6,735 nt of DNA from Pseudomonadales bacterium. Lineage in GTDB: Bacteria > Pseudomonadota > Gammaproteobacteria > Pseudomonadales > Azotimanducaceae. The stretch lies in the NCBI GenBank assembly GCA_022448765.1, contig JAKUTI010000144.1, forward strand, positions 1-6,735, in the 5' to 3' direction. The notes under the pieces were generated by a model that was given only the letters and a program-made list of their open reading frames with translations, was not told where the DNA came from and did not search any database. A program made the translations under genes and the position numbers. Positions 1 through 6,632 of the stretch are shown piece by piece (the first letter of the stretch is position 1; each line of letters starts with the position of its first letter).

Positions 1-1738
1 ATTTGTCGAGGGTCTCGCGGCGCGTCTTATTGAAGGCATCGCGTTCACGGTGGTTGCGTCTTTACTGGCGTCGTTGGCGGTTGCGATGTTTTTGATCCCT
101 GCCCTCGCACGATGGTTCATGCCCGAAACGATCCCTGCAGAACGCATTGATTCTGGCCTTGAAATCCGGACGCGGTTTGCACGCGTTGCCCTTCGCTTGC
201 TTGAGCGTCCCGTGACGGTCGTTCTTTCGGGTATCGTGATTGCGGCGGTTGGCTGTTGGCAGTTGCTGGGGCTCGGTACGGAGTTGTTGCCGTCGGCCGC
301 TCCTCGCCAGTTTTCGGTTCGTATTGTTGGGCCTCCTGGACAGCGAGTTGAATCGACGGCACGCGTGGTCGAAGGCGTGGAGTCGCTGATCAATCAATTT
401 GGGGAAGGCAGTGTTGTGGCGATCTTGTCGGAGGTTGGACGACTTCCCGAGGATAGCCGAATGGTGAGGACAGAGCTCACCGAAGAACATACCTCTCGCG
501 TGACGGTGCGCGTGTCGGAATCGGGGCCCACGGGTCGTCAGTTCGCCGATCAATTGGCACCCATCCTCGAACAACGCGAGTCAACAGACATTGACTGGGA
601 AGTTGGATCATCGGCCGTGGCCAGTGCCCTTGGTACCAGCGGGCCAGCGGTAGTGGTTGAAATATCGGGTCAGGCATTGACCGATTTGCGGCGCTACGCG
701 GAGGTTGTCAAAACAAAATTAGCGGACTTGAACGAGCTGTGGAATGTTCGTTCGTCGTTTGAAGGTGGTCCGCCGGAACTGCGAATTGAACTTGACCGGG
801 CCATGGCCGACGGCCTTGGTGTTGATCTTGCCACGATCTCTAGGGTACTGCAGGCAAGCCTCGATGGCCGCGATGTCACCATGCTTTCGACAGGCGACGA
901 AGAGCGTCCGGTCACGCTGCGCCTCGGAATGACCTCCCGGGACGATATCGGTAGCGTCATCTTTCAGACCAACAGCGGACGTAAGGTAGCAATAAGCGAA
1001 GTGGCACGGTTTGTCGAAGCCGAAGGCGCACGCGAGATTTTTCGACAAGACCAGCGCCGGACTGCTCTAGTCACTGCACAAATTGCCGAAGGCTCTAATC
1101 ATCCGAATGCGGTTCGTGCCGTCAACGCGGCCCTACGAGAAGTGTCGTTGCCGGCCGGTCTCCAACTACGTCTGCGCGGAGAAGAAGCTGAACGTGTAAG
1201 GACGTTTGCCGAGTTGCGACTGGCGGCGGTTTTAGCCTTGGTGCTCGTCTTCATGGTTCTCGCGGGCTCGTTCGAATCGTTGATTCATCCGCTTACGGTG
1301 CTCGCTGCCGTACCTCTTGGATTAATCGGTGTTGCGGTAGCGTTGGTACCCGGAGGTCAACCGATAGGCGTTATGGCGATGCTCGGGTTGATTGTGCTGG
1401 CCGGCGTCGCCGTTAACGATGCCGTATTGCTCATCGCGACCGCGCGTCGCTTAATGACGGAAGGACGATCGCGCATCGAAGCGTTGGCTGAAGCCACCGG
1501 CATACGACTGCGCCCGATTATTATGACCACATTAACGACGGTCTTGGTTCTCTTGCCGTTGGCGTTCGGTGCTGGCGAAGGCGCTGAACTGCGTACGCCC
1601 ATGGCCATCACCATCATCGGCGGAATTATCGCGTCAACCTTAGGGTCGCTTTTTGTTCTGCCCAGTCTTTACCTGTTGCTTGACCGTTTGCATCCCGGCC
1701 ATCGGTCCGATAGCTACGTTGTAGATCAAGCTCGGTGA
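1..1738 (+). CDS. RND efflux permease, C-terminal half (5' end outside window)
   Basis: This is an inner-membrane RND-family permease, a proton-driven exporter that normally works as a trimer with a periplasmic adaptor and an outer-membrane channel. The frame is open from base 2, so the GTG at 50 is not the start; about 578 codons are visible. The visible part begins in transmembrane helix (TM) 6 (AVAMFLIPALARWF). TM7 follows at about 209-280 and then the second periplasmic domain. TM8-12 start near 1211 and include the family motif GSFESL before TM9. TM10 reads VNDAVLLI at about 1412-1435, so Asn occupies the place of the AcrB TM10 lysine, with Asp next to it. TM12 carries ITIIGGIIAS. The chain ends about 15 residues after TM12 with no extra domain, unlike the next RND gene. 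The substrate cannot be told. TM4, with the main proton-relay acids, lies upstream of the window. The 61-base gap and same strand suggest one operon with the next gene. Confidence 0.95.
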   Translation, partial: FVEGLAARLIEGIAFTVVASLLASLAVAMFLIPALARWFMPETIPAERIDSGLEIRTRFARVALRLLERPVTVVLSGIVIAAVGCWQLLGLGTELLPSAAPRQFSVRIVGPPGQRVESTARVVEGVESLINQFGEGSVVAILSEVGRLPEDSRMVRTELTEEHTSRVTVRVSESGPTGRQFADQLAPILEQRESTDIDWEVGSSAVASALGTSGPAVVVEISGQALTDLRRYAEVVKTKLADLNELWNVRSSFEGGPPELRIELDRAMADGLGVDLATISRVLQASLDGRDVTMLSTGDEERPVTLRLGMTSRDDIGSVIFQTNSGRKVAISEVARFVEAEGAREIFRQDQRRTALVTAQIAEGSNHPNAVRAVNAALREVSLPAGLQLRLRGEEAERVRTFAELRLAAVLALVLVFMVLAGSFESLIHPLTVLAAVPLGLIGVAVALVPGGQPIGVMAMLGLIVLAGVAVNDAVLLIATARRLMTEGRSRIEALAEATGIRLRPIIMTTLTTVLVLLPLAFGAGEGAELRTPMAITIIGGIIASTLGSLFVLPSLYLLLDRLHPGHRSDSYVVDQAR

Positions 1739-1799
1739 AGGTTCTTGGCTTGACAGATTTCTTCGGTTCTAAGGGTGCAGCCCTTCTAGAGCGACCTCG
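1739..1799 (+). other. Short intergenic gap with a weak hairpin
   Basis: This 61-base gap lies between the two RND genes. It holds an inverted repeat, AAGGG-TGCAG-CCCTT (1771-1785), with a 5-bp stem or 6 bp if a U-G pair is allowed. No T-run follows, so it does not look like an intrinsic terminator. A TTGACA hexamer at 1750-1755 matches a -35 box, but no -10-like hexamer sits 16-18 bases downstream. The only Shine-Dalgarno-like match for the ATG at 1800 is a weak GAG at 1789-1791, eight bases upstream. The genes are probably co-transcribed. Confidence 0.3.
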
Positions 1800-3917
1800 A
1801 TGAGCATTATCGATCTACCCACGCAGCGTCCTGTGGCGGTGACCATGTTTTTTGTCGGCGTGGTCTTGCTTGGCTTGATCGCGTGGCAGCGCATGGCAGT
1901 CGAGCTTTTCCCCGCGCTCGAGGGTGATCAGGTGACGGTTGCATTTGGACGGTCTGGTAGTGAACCGGAAATGATTGAGCGTGATCTTCTGATGCCGCTG
2001 GAAGCGAAAGTCGCGACGCTACCTAAGGTCTCGGAGTCGTGGGGAATGATCAGTGGCTCCAGTGGTCAGTTTCGAATTCGTTTCGAGGCCGGTAGCGACG
2101 TCAAAGTTCGCGAGCTTGAGTTGCGGCGGTTGGCCGCGGATTTGCAACGTTCGCAACCGCCGGGTACCTACGTCAACGTTAACTCGTCGGGTACCGAAAC
2201 ATTCTCCAGTTTCGTGATGACTATTCATGTGCTGGGTAGAGCTGGCGGCGATATCAACACCCTGTACGACCTCGTGGAACAACAAATTGCACCGCGTTTT
2301 GCATCGGTATCGGGGGTGAGTCAGGCGCAACCGAACGGCGGGGCGCGGCGACAAGTCACGGTCACGGTCGATCCGGACCGCGCGAATGCGCTTGGTATTA
2401 CCACCGACACAGTTACTAATGCGGTACGACGGAACGTAGGTCGTCAAGAGTTTGTGGGTGGGCTTGAGACCGAGGGCGGGCGTCAGGCGGTGATGCTTGA
2501 TGGTCGGCCAGGGGGCCTTGATTCGTTGGCGAATGCGAAAATTCAGCCCAATCGCGCTGCCCGGTTACGGCACGTAGGTGATCTGGTCTTCGGGACGGCA
2601 CGCGAGGAATCTCGATTTCGGGTTAACGGAAAACCGGCGGTCGGATTGGTGCTTTTTCAGGAACAGGGTGCCAACTTGGTTCGTCTTGGAGCTTCGCTGA
2701 GGGAGCGTCTTCTGGAAGTTCGTGCTGAAGTGGCACCGCTTGGTATCGATCTGGTCATTGGCTTTGACGCGGCCGAACAAATTGAAGAACAGATTACTCG
2801 TTTGGGGAAGCTTGCTGGATCGGGTTTTTTGATTGCACTCGTGGTGCTGTACCTTTTCTTAAGACAATGGCGTGCAGTTGCCGTGGTTGGTATCGCGGTG
2901 CCGATGAGTCTTCTCGCCGCGCTCGCCCTCCTCTATCTCAGTGGCCAGTCGATCAACATCATTACATTGATGGGCTTAGCCATTGCGATCGGGTTGGTCA
3001 TCGACAACAGCGTGGTGGTTTTTGAGGCGGTCCAACGACGCCTCGAACGTGGTACCGAAATAACGGCGGCCGTGCGTGAAGGGTTGCGACGGACGGTTCG
3101 TGCCATGACCGCCGCGAGTCTCACGACGGCAGTAGTGTTTTTGCCATTCCAATTGGTTGATTTCGATAGCGAGCAGATGCGGTCGATGATCTTGGTGGTG
3201 TCGATGGCAATTCTGTTGCCGTTGTTGGCTTCTTTGGTCGTTGCCGTGGGTTTGGTGCCCCTACTCGCACAACGTTTATCGGCGCCGGCGGTGGTTCGAG
3301 ACTTGTCCATTCGTCGAGCACGGCGAGCCTTAAGGGGCGACTCGGTTCCGCCCGATGCGATACGAATCTTTTTCGAGCGTGTCGTGACCGGTGCGCTGCG
3401 GCGGCCACCTTCCTGGATTGCAGGAACACTGGCCGCCGTGCTGATTACCACCGTAATTGCGCTTCCGTGGCTGTTGACAAGTTCAGGATCTTCCAATGTC
3501 CGCGAAGCAGATACGGTTGAGATGTCTGTTCAATTTGCGCGGGGATCGGCCTCGATTAATACCGTCAGCGACGGAATGGCGAAATTAGAGAGTGCGGTCA
3601 TGAAACTCGATGGCGTTGACATGGTTGAGGCCCTCATCCGCGAAGATGAAGGAACTTTGACCGTGCATTTAGTCGAAGAGGACATACGACCGCCTGGATT
3701 TAGCGTCCAAGACGTGCGCTCGATAGTTCGCCGGATTGACCGGAACGATCGACGCATGTATGTGCTGCGCCCCGGCCAAGGGGGCATGGGTGATGGTGGC
3801 AAGGGACGCGGAGGTCGTGGTGGCGGTGGCGAGATGTTTGGTGGTGGACCCGCTGAGGTCGTGTTGTCCGGACCGGATAGTCGTGAGTTGACGACGCATT
3901 CCCGGAGCGTCCGTTAA
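1800..3917 (+). CDS. Second RND permease, N-terminal two thirds, ended by an in-frame TAA
   Basis: This is the first 705 residues of an RND permease. The start is chosen because the N-terminus fits the family: a short cytosolic stretch ending in QRPVAVTM, TM1 at about 13-31, then the VELFP motif entering the first periplasmic domain (about 32-335). TM2-6 lie at about 341-492, a cytosolic linker follows, and TM7 is at about 538-560. TM4 reads AIGLVIDNSVVVFE. D402 matches AcrB Asp407, while the next residue is Asn403 instead of a second Asp; this D-N variant is known in other RND proteins, so proton coupling is plausible. A glycine-rich loop (661-683) lies in the second periplasmic domain. The chain stops at TAA 3915-3917 in mid-domain, whereas family members run to about 1030-1060 residues. 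The missing part (end of the periplasmic domain and TM8-12) continues in the same frame in the next entry. Alone this fragment should not form a working pump. Its partner adaptor is not visible. Confidence 0.95.
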   Translation: MSIIDLPTQRPVAVTMFFVGVVLLGLIAWQRMAVELFPALEGDQVTVAFGRSGSEPEMIERDLLMPLEAKVATLPKVSESWGMISGSSGQFRIRFEAGSDVKVRELELRRLAADLQRSQPPGTYVNVNSSGTETFSSFVMTIHVLGRAGGDINTLYDLVEQQIAPRFASVSGVSQAQPNGGARRQVTVTVDPDRANALGITTDTVTNAVRRNVGRQEFVGGLETEGGRQAVMLDGRPGGLDSLANAKIQPNRAARLRHVGDLVFGTAREESRFRVNGKPAVGLVLFQEQGANLVRLGASLRERLLEVRAEVAPLGIDLVIGFDAAEQIEEQITRLGKLAGSGFLIALVVLYLFLRQWRAVAVVGIAVPMSLLAALALLYLSGQSINIITLMGLAIAIGLVIDNSVVVFEAVQRRLERGTEITAAVREGLRRTVRAMTAASLTTAVVFLPFQLVDFDSEQMRSMILVVSMAILLPLLASLVVAVGLVPLLAQRLSAPAVVRDLSIRRARRALRGDSVPPDAIRIFFERVVTGALRRPPSWIAGTLAAVLITTVIALPWLLTSSGSSNVREADTVEMSVQFARGSASINTVSDGMAKLESAVMKLDGVDMVEALIREDEGTLTVHLVEEDIRPPGFSVQDVRSIVRRIDRNDRRMYVLRPGQGGMGDGGKGRGGRGGGGEMFGGGPAEVVLSGPDSRELTTHSRSVR
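3780..3848 (+). other. Glycine-rich loop in the second periplasmic domain
   Basis: Residues 661-683 of the second RND protein contain 15 glycines in 23 positions, mixed with Lys, Arg, Asp, Glu, Met and Phe. The segment sits directly before the strand EVVLSGPD. By position this aligns roughly with the AcrB loop near residues 669-678 that lines the drug access pocket, though I placed it by eye only. It is probably a flexible or disordered surface loop. The count is certain; the structural assignment is inference. Confidence 0.85.
3915..3917 (+). other. In-frame TAA splitting the RND-ABC reading frame
   Basis: The TAA lies exactly in the frame that starts at 1800 (offset 705 codons), and the downstream ATG at 3930 is in the same frame (offset 710 codons). 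The conceptual read is SRSVR-stop-QLESMGPIRDAW. This follows the usual RND helix ending the subdomain, with no residue obviously missing or added. One base change from AAA, CAA or GAA would explain it. The other complete stops in the window (1736-1738 and 6630-6632) are TGA. No other stop interrupts about 1610 codons. It could be a nonsense mutation, a base-call error or recoding. Confidence 0.9.
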
Positions 3918-3929
3918 CAACTTGAATCG

Positions 3930-6632
3930 ATGGGACCTATCCGTGACGCCTGGGAAAACTATCGTCCTGGGATGGACGAATTTTGGATCGAACCACGTGA
4001 GAAGGTGATCGAATCGATGGGACTTTCGGTGAGCGACCTCGTGCCGGCGTTGCGTCTCGCGGGACGTGAAGGCGTGACAATGCAAACCGGTTTCTTATTG
4101 CCCAACGGCCGAGAGCTCCCCGTCGTTGTTGAGCGCTTCAATGCCCGATTGGAGGACAGGGGAATACGCGATTTGGAGCGATTACGAATCCAGACCGAGG
4201 CTGGCGCGGTCCCCGTGCGAGCTCTGGCATCACTGCGGCGTATGCCAGCACCGCGAGTCATCTTGCATCACAACGGTCGTCGCGAAACGACCGTCAATTA
4301 CAATTTTGAGAACAGTGTCCAAGATACAGGTCCGACAAGACTAGCTATTGAAGAGCAGGTGGTTGCGGCGATGAGAGCTGTACCGAGGCCTGAAGGTTTT
4401 ACCATCGAAACGGCTCCCCAAGACGAAACCACCAGCCAACTTCAACAGGTCATCTTGCCCGTCGTGCTATTACTTTTCTTGGTGTTGGCGATGACCTTCG
4501 AGTCACTCACGTTGCCCGTTTTAGTGCTCCTTTCGTTGCCAATCACCCTGCTCGGGGCAACCTGGGCCATGGTGTTTGCGGGGGTAGCCCTAGGACCTAT
4601 GGCGATGGTCGGCGCTGTCGCGCTGATCGGCCTAACCGTGAATCCGGCGATATTGCTCGTTGATCGGATGCAGCAACTCGTGTTGGGCGCGGGATGGAGC
4701 CCTGGCGCCGCCGCTTACGCAGCCGTTCGAGAACGAACTCGACCGGTCTTGTTGACCATGGCAACGACAGTGGCCGGTTTGTGGCCCCTTGCCATTGCCA
4801 CTGGGCGTGAGTTCGAGATTTGGCCGCCATTCGCGACCATTGTCATCGGCGGACTCATTACCTCGAGTCTGTTGACTCTGCTCATCATACCGGTGGGTTT
4901 TACGTTGCTCCGGCGCCTCGATCTTTTGTTCGGCCGTATTGGACCTTGGCTGGCGCTTGGCTGGATTGGGCTGACAGCATCGGTTATGTCGGGCTTGGTT
5001 CTGACGGAGACTCTCACGTCGTTGCTTTGGCAGGTCGTGGTTGCGCTTTTGGTCGGCGGATCGTTGCTTGCCTTGGTGGTAATGGTCTTTCAACCACGAC
5101 GATCAGTCCAACCGAAGTTTAAAGAAGGACCTCCGGCGTTAGAAGTTCGATATTTGACCAAGAGTTACGGACTACCGGGTGCGTTACGTCGAGCCCTCGA
5201 TGCGCCGAAACATTACGTCAAGAAAGTGTTGGAGTTGGGGGGGCAACCGTTCTTGCCCGTTGACGCGAAGGAAAGGCTGCTGCCCCTACTGCTGGCTGCC
5301 GGCGGACCTGTCTATTTGGCCATTCAATTAGAGAGCGTTTTTTGGCGTTTGGTGTTTACGATGATCGCGGCGAGCATACTGGCCCGCTGTGCCGTAGATG
5401 TCCGGCGTGCGCGAGGATGCACTGATGCGAGCGGCACAGTGCTTCCCGGTGGCTTTGAGAACGTTGCGGCCAAATTACTCCCATGGGTGGGTCTGGGTCT
5501 ATTTGGATGGCATGAGTTCTTTGGGATTGAACGCTCCGAATTCAACGAGTTCACCAGTGAGACGTTCTCCGGACGGGTATTGTTGCTTACGTTTGCGGCT
5601 CTAGGGATCGCCATGGTTGGGTATTGCCGACGGAAGGCCGCGGAGTTTAACCAAGCAAGACAAGGTATTCGGCGATACCGGGCCTGGGAACGATTGGCCG
5701 GGTGGCTCGGATCTTTTGGGGAACCCGCAAATCCCATGACTGCCATTTCAGGCATAAGTTTTACCGTCGAACGGGGCATGGTCGGTGTGCTCGGTCCCAA
5801 CGGGGCTGGCAAATCCACGCTGCTACGCCAGTTGGCGGGCGTGATCGATCCGACCGGGGGTACCATTCATCTGGGTAAAGCGCCTTACCCAGCCATTCAG
5901 CGGTATCTGGCACATTGGGTTGGTTATTTGCCTCAGGATGCGGGCTTACCGGCGAGTAGCACAGCCCAAGAGTACCTGTCTTATTACGCGGCACTTTACG
6001 ACGTTCCTCGTGACATACGGCAACAACGTGTAGCGGAGCTTCTTCGTGAAGTGGGCCTCGGCGACAAGGCTGACGTTCCAATTGGCTCGTTATCTGGTGG
6101 CATGAGGCAACGTGTTGCGGTGGCTCGTACCCTACTCCGGCTACCCCCGGTCATCGTCGTCGACGAACCAACCGTCGGGCTGGATCCTAGAGAACGGATT
6201 CGATTTCGAACGTTGCTGGGTCGTCTTGCGCAAGAACGTATCGTGCTCTTTTCAACGCACGTGGTGGAGGATGTGGCCGCTGCATGCGACCGCGTGCTGG
6301 TCATTGCCGAGGGCCACTTGGTGTTTGATGGTGAACCCGCCGCGTTGGCAAAGGCGGCAGACGGAGTCGTATGGGAAATTAGCGTTCCTACGGACGAGAC
6401 GTTGGCGCTGCCGGATGGTGTGATCCATGTAGAAGAGAATTTGTCTGCCCAAGGGACCTTGGTACGTCACAAAGCTCTTGCCCAAAGCTCGCCGGATCCC
6501 CGCGCTATTCCGCTCGATCCCTCACTTGAAGACGGCTATATGTGGCTTGTTGCGTCGGCGCGAGAACGTGATGAAATTCGGCGACCCGACCCAGGCGATG
6601 TTGTTTTGTTGGATCCGGCTTTCGCACGATGA
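3930..6632 (+). CDS. RND permease C-terminal part fused to a membrane-interrupted ABC ATPase
   Basis: From the first ATG after the TAA this encodes 900 residues; the true protein probably begins at 1800. Residues 1-170 complete the second RND periplasmic domain (YRPGMDEFW and GLSVSDL are typical). Residues 171-326 are TM8-12, with FESL before TM9, TM10 reading TVNPAILLVD (N238, P239) and TM12 reading TIVIGGLITS. Instead of ending there, the chain adds two hydrophobic helices (about 338-357 and 366-387), then LEVRYLTKSYG (404-414), which looks like the first strand and A-loop of an ABC ATPase. About 190 residues with four predicted helices follow, then a full nucleotide-binding core and an ABC-2-type C-terminal extension to 900. 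No Shine-Dalgarno sequence is properly spaced before 3930 (nearest GGAG is 22 bases away), and this start would begin in mid-periplasmic domain without a membrane anchor, so ATG 3930 is doubtful as a natural start. The stop overlaps the next gene by ATGA. Confidence 0.92.
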   Translation: MGPIRDAWENYRPGMDEFWIEPREKVIESMGLSVSDLVPALRLAGREGVTMQTGFLLPNGRELPVVVERFNARLEDRGIRDLERLRIQTEAGAVPVRALASLRRMPAPRVILHHNGRRETTVNYNFENSVQDTGPTRLAIEEQVVAAMRAVPRPEGFTIETAPQDETTSQLQQVILPVVLLLFLVLAMTFESLTLPVLVLLSLPITLLGATWAMVFAGVALGPMAMVGAVALIGLTVNPAILLVDRMQQLVLGAGWSPGAAAYAAVRERTRPVLLTMATTVAGLWPLAIATGREFEIWPPFATIVIGGLITSSLLTLLIIPVGFTLLRRLDLLFGRIGPWLALGWIGLTASVMSGLVLTETLTSLLWQVVVALLVGGSLLALVVMVFQPRRSVQPKFKEGPPALEVRYLTKSYGLPGALRRALDAPKHYVKKVLELGGQPFLPVDAKERLLPLLLAAGGPVYLAIQLESVFWRLVFTMIAASILARCAVDVRRARGCTDASGTVLPGGFENVAAKLLPWVGLGLFGWHEFFGIERSEFNEFTSETFSGRVLLLTFAALGIAMVGYCRRKAAEFNQARQGIRRYRAWERLAGWLGSFGEPANPMTAISGISFTVERGMVGVLGPNGAGKSTLLRQLAGVIDPTGGTIHLGKAPYPAIQRYLAHWVGYLPQDAGLPASSTAQEYLSYYAALYDVPRDIRQQRVAELLREVGLGDKADVPIGSLSGGMRQRVAVARTLLRLPPVIVVDEPTVGLDPRERIRFRTLLGRLAQERIVLFSTHVVEDVAAACDRVLVIAEGHLVFDGEPAALAKAADGVVWEISVPTDETLALPDGVIHVEENLSAQGTLVRHKALAQSSPDPRAIPLDPSLEDGYMWLVASARERDEIRRPDPGDVVLLDPAFAR
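4941..5090 (+). other. Two extra membrane helices after RND TM12
   Basis: Residues about 338-357 (start IGPWLALGWIGLTAS) and about 366-387 (end SLLALVVMVF) of the 900-residue frame are hydrophobic stretches of helix length. RND permeases normally end a short way after TM12, in the cytosol. Two further helices return the chain to the cytosol, where the following A-loop strand must be. I do not recognise the pair as a known domain. Confidence 0.7.
5139..5171 (+). other. Detached A-loop strand of the ABC ATPase
   Basis: The residues LEVRYLTKSYG (404-414 of the 900-residue frame) match the usual ABC ATPase opening strand, in which the Tyr of the KSYG-type motif stacks on the adenine ring (A-loop, here Y413). 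In ordinary ABC-2-type ATPases this strand is followed within about 10 residues by a strand like ALDGVSF. Here the counterpart TAISGISF comes only at residue 604. Confidence 0.8.
5172..5738 (+). other. Membrane-spanning insertion inside the ABC ATPase domain
   Basis: Residues 415-603 separate the A-loop strand from the strand leading to Walker A. The insertion opens with a basic, probably amphipathic segment (GALRRALDAPKHYVKKVLEL). Four hydrophobic stretches follow at about 450-466, 468-487, 512-528 and 548-566. It closes with a basic stretch (YCRRKAAEFNQARQGIRRYR) that would face the cytosol. An even helix count fits cytosolic ends on both sides. I recognise no catalytic motif. Known O-antigen ABC ATPases (Wzt/KpsT type) have a longer loop at this point of about 20-30 residues, showing the site tolerates insertions, but not of this kind as far as I know. 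Confidence 0.7.
5739..6347 (+). other. ABC ATPase catalytic core (ABC-2 exporter type)
   Basis: All core motifs are intact. Walker A is GPNGAGKST (residues 622-630, bases 5793-5819). The Q-loop is YLPQD, with Q669 at 5934-5936. The signature is LSGGMRQRV (721-729, bases 6090-6116). Walker B is VIVVDEP, with D745 and catalytic E746. The D-loop region reads GLDPRER, and the switch histidine is H777 in STHVVED (6258-6260). Phrases such as RGMVGVLGPNGAGKS and IVLFSTHVVEDV are typical of ATPases partnering ABC-2-type permeases. It should bind and hydrolyse ATP in the cytosol as a dimer. The conserved core argues against long-standing loss of function. Confidence 0.95.
6348..6629 (+). other. C-terminal extension of the ABC ATPase
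   Basis: Residues 807-900 follow the core and include VVWEISVP, then PLDPSLEDGYMWLV. Short C-terminal domains with a VWEV-like strand and a final LEDAYLWL-like helix are common in ABC-2-type ATPases. The final 25 residues are acidic and basic with no known motif. Confidence 0.65.

Noticed and set aside
50..52. GTG at 50 as the start of the first RND gene
   Set aside because: The frame is open to base 2 and already encodes TM6-like sequence, so the gene begins well outside the window.
1750..1772. TTGACA at 1750-1755 as a promoter for the second RND gene
   Set aside because: The hexamer is a perfect -35 match, but the bases at the right spacing read GGGTGC and the nearest A/T-rich candidate (TTCTAA) is only 11 bases away.
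1771..1785. Hairpin as a transcription terminator
   Set aside because: The stem is only 5-6 bp and no T-run follows; the operon appears to continue.
2933..3496. Long minus-strand open frame (187 codons)
   Set aside because: It is antisense to a clear RND membrane region, with low-complexity basic composition and no family motif; a shadow of the real gene.
3903..3913. CGGA-GCG-TCCG mini-hairpin directly before the TAA as a recoding signal
   Set aside because: A four-pair stem upstream of the stop is too small, and recoding structures usually lie downstream.
3915..3923. TAA CAA CTT as a viral-type readthrough context (stop-CAR-YYA)
   Set aside because: The last base does not fit, and that motif is known from eukaryotic viral systems, not bacteria.
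3900..3932. Ribosomal frameshift instead of a plain stop
   Set aside because: The upstream and downstream frames are identical, so no frameshift is needed, and there is no slippery run.
5324..5866. Minus-strand open frame (180 codons) opposite the ATPase insertion
   Set aside because: It lies antisense to the continuous fusion frame, including Walker A, and its translation resembles nothing; a shadow.
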